This document shows positions 63,355 through 64,000 of a stretch of 64,000 bases of DNA, piece by piece. Under the pieces are notes generated by a model, which saw only the letters and a list, made by a program, of their open reading frames with translations, did not search any database and was not told where the DNA came from. How positions within the stretch are numbered: the stretch's first letter is position 1; every line of letters begins with the position of its first letter. The DNA is from Paenibacillus nuruki. Its GTDB lineage: Bacteria; Bacillota; Bacilli; Paenibacillales; Paenibacillaceae. Where the stretch lies: assembly GCF_001721045.1 (NCBI RefSeq), contig NZ_MDER01000031.1, positions 248,001 through 312,000 on the forward strand, given 5' to 3'. Both the position numbers and the translations under genes were made by a program.

Positions 63355-64000
63355 TTATTGCGAAACAGTGATCGGGTTTTTATCTTCTAATAAAGCAAGA
63401 TTATTTGTGATGACGGTATCTCCATCATTTAGACCACTATTGATAAATACTTGTGACCCTGTTGCTTTACCTAAAGTCACTTGCTTACGAATGGCTACAT
63501 TTTTTTGTACCACATAGACATACGATTTGCCATCAATCGTTTGGATCGCTTTGGAAGGAACAATAATTCCTTCTTTGGCACTTGCATCGACAAAGCTAAT
63601 ATCTGCTAACATACCAGATTTAAGCTTATTATCTGCATTGGATACAGCGACTTTAACAGGATATCCTTTACCACTGTCATCCAATGGACTGATATTTTTC
63701 ACTTTACCTGTTTTGAGAATATTGGATGAAGTCACTCGTACTTGTACAGGATCACCAATTTTAACGTTATTGATTTGATCTGCTGGAACATAGATCAATG
63801 TATTCACTGTACTTAGATTGGCAATAACAAGTGCCGGTGAAGATGTAGATGCCATTTCGCCCACTTCTGCATTTTTAGTACCGATAATACCGTTGATCGG
63901 TGAAGTCACGACTGCATCATCTAGAGCATCTTGAGCAATATTTACATTCAATTCAGCTTGTTTTTGCTTTTGCTGACTGGCTTCAATACCTGAAGTGCTT
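63355..64000 (-). CDS. RND/ABC efflux periplasmic adaptor subunit (HlyD-like), 5' partial
   Basis: The 3' part (about 215 residues) of a membrane fusion protein. The frame is open to the window edge: residues STSGIEASQQKQKQAE precede the apparent TTG at 63951, so the real start lies right of the window. Contains the end of the coiled coil, the second lipoyl half (VVTSPINGIIG), and the beta-barrel and membrane-proximal domains (PADQINNVKIGDPVQV; GYPVKVAVSNADNKLKSGM). Partner ABC or RND pump genes are probably further upstream. Confidence 0.9.
   Translation of the reverse strand, partial: STSGIEASQQKQKQAELNVNIAQDALDDAVVTSPINGIIGTKNAEVGEMASTSSPALVIANLSTVNTLIYVPADQINNVKIGDPVQVRVTSSNILKTGKVKNISPLDDSGKGYPVKVAVSNADNKLKSGMLADISFVDASAKEGIIVPSKAIQTIDGKSYVYVVQKNVAIRKQVTLGKATGSQVFINSGLNDGDTVITNNLALLEDKNPITVSQ

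Noticed and set aside
1-64000. Insertion sequences, prophage, tRNA or rRNA genes
   Set aside because: No transposase, integrase, phage structural gene, tRNA cloverleaf or rRNA sequence was noticed on reading the window.

Overview
The window looks like a chromosomal segment of a low-GC, Gram-positive, endospore-forming type of bacterium, most likely Paenibacillus or a close relative. Evidence: strong GGAGG ribosome binding sites with frequent TTG/GTG starts, an S-layer-homology surface protein, a copper-amine-oxidase-type stalk domain fused to a GH18-like domain, a dck/dgk kinase pair, DUF2294 proteins, a CIRCE element, and a Gram-positive type IV pilus locus. No rRNA, tRNA, CRISPR array, insertion sequence or prophage was seen. 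Both ends cut a gene (a VTT membrane protein at the left, an efflux adaptor at the right).

Layout. 0-3.5 kb: tandem TVP38/VTT membrane proteins, a gamma-glutamyltransferase and a small membrane protein. 3.6-19.1 kb: a type IV pilus locus on the minus strand, pilB-pilT-pilC-pilA-pilD-pilM/N fusion-pilO, plus a second minus-strand operon of two minor prepilins and a PilX-like protein. Between them, on the plus strand, sits a 1538-residue secreted protein (DUF5057, choice-of-anchor A and Ig-like domains), a plausible adhesin. 19.4-24.2 kb: FAD monooxygenase, CPA2 antiporter with a lipoprotein, and dck/dgk. 24.3-27.7 kb: a duplicated module of three two-repeat DUF2294 (MpsC-like) proteins and two single-domain receivers, with a conserved hairpin element in front of each receiver gene. 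27.9-35.4 kb: SDR, a stalk/GH18 protein preceded by a striking 71-bp tandem leader repeat, a LOG protein, an MFS transporter, and a sugar operon (isomerase plus Gfo/Idh) divergent from an AraC regulator. 35.5-46.6 kb: DUF4261, separate Nfu_N and HEAT-repeat genes, a hidden 58-aa basic protein, a large two-TM envelope protein, a chemoreceptor, htpG under a perfect CIRCE operator, and a lone BtrH-like protein. 46.6-54.2 kb: receiver, fatty acid desaturase with a long leader, an ~900 bp gene-free stretch that may encode a small RNA, DUF1349, then a plus-strand operon of GlcP-like MFS, class III aminotransferase, zinc dehydrogenase and HAD phosphatase. 54.3-64 kb: ANT(6)-like nucleotidyltransferase with an apparently non-canonical start, a divergent SDR/MerR pair with two matching 19-bp-spacer promoters, an SLH protein, a TetR/MFS efflux pair with matching operators, GrpB, and the efflux adaptor.

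The most interesting candidates are the GlcP-MFS/aminotransferase/dehydrogenase/phosphatase operon, whose enzyme set matches the logic of azasugar or aminosugar biosynthesis; the DUF2294/receiver array with its repeated intergenic hairpin; and the tandem leader repeat at 28.83-28.97 kb. All functional calls are from reading motifs and translated sequence by eye; no database search was run.
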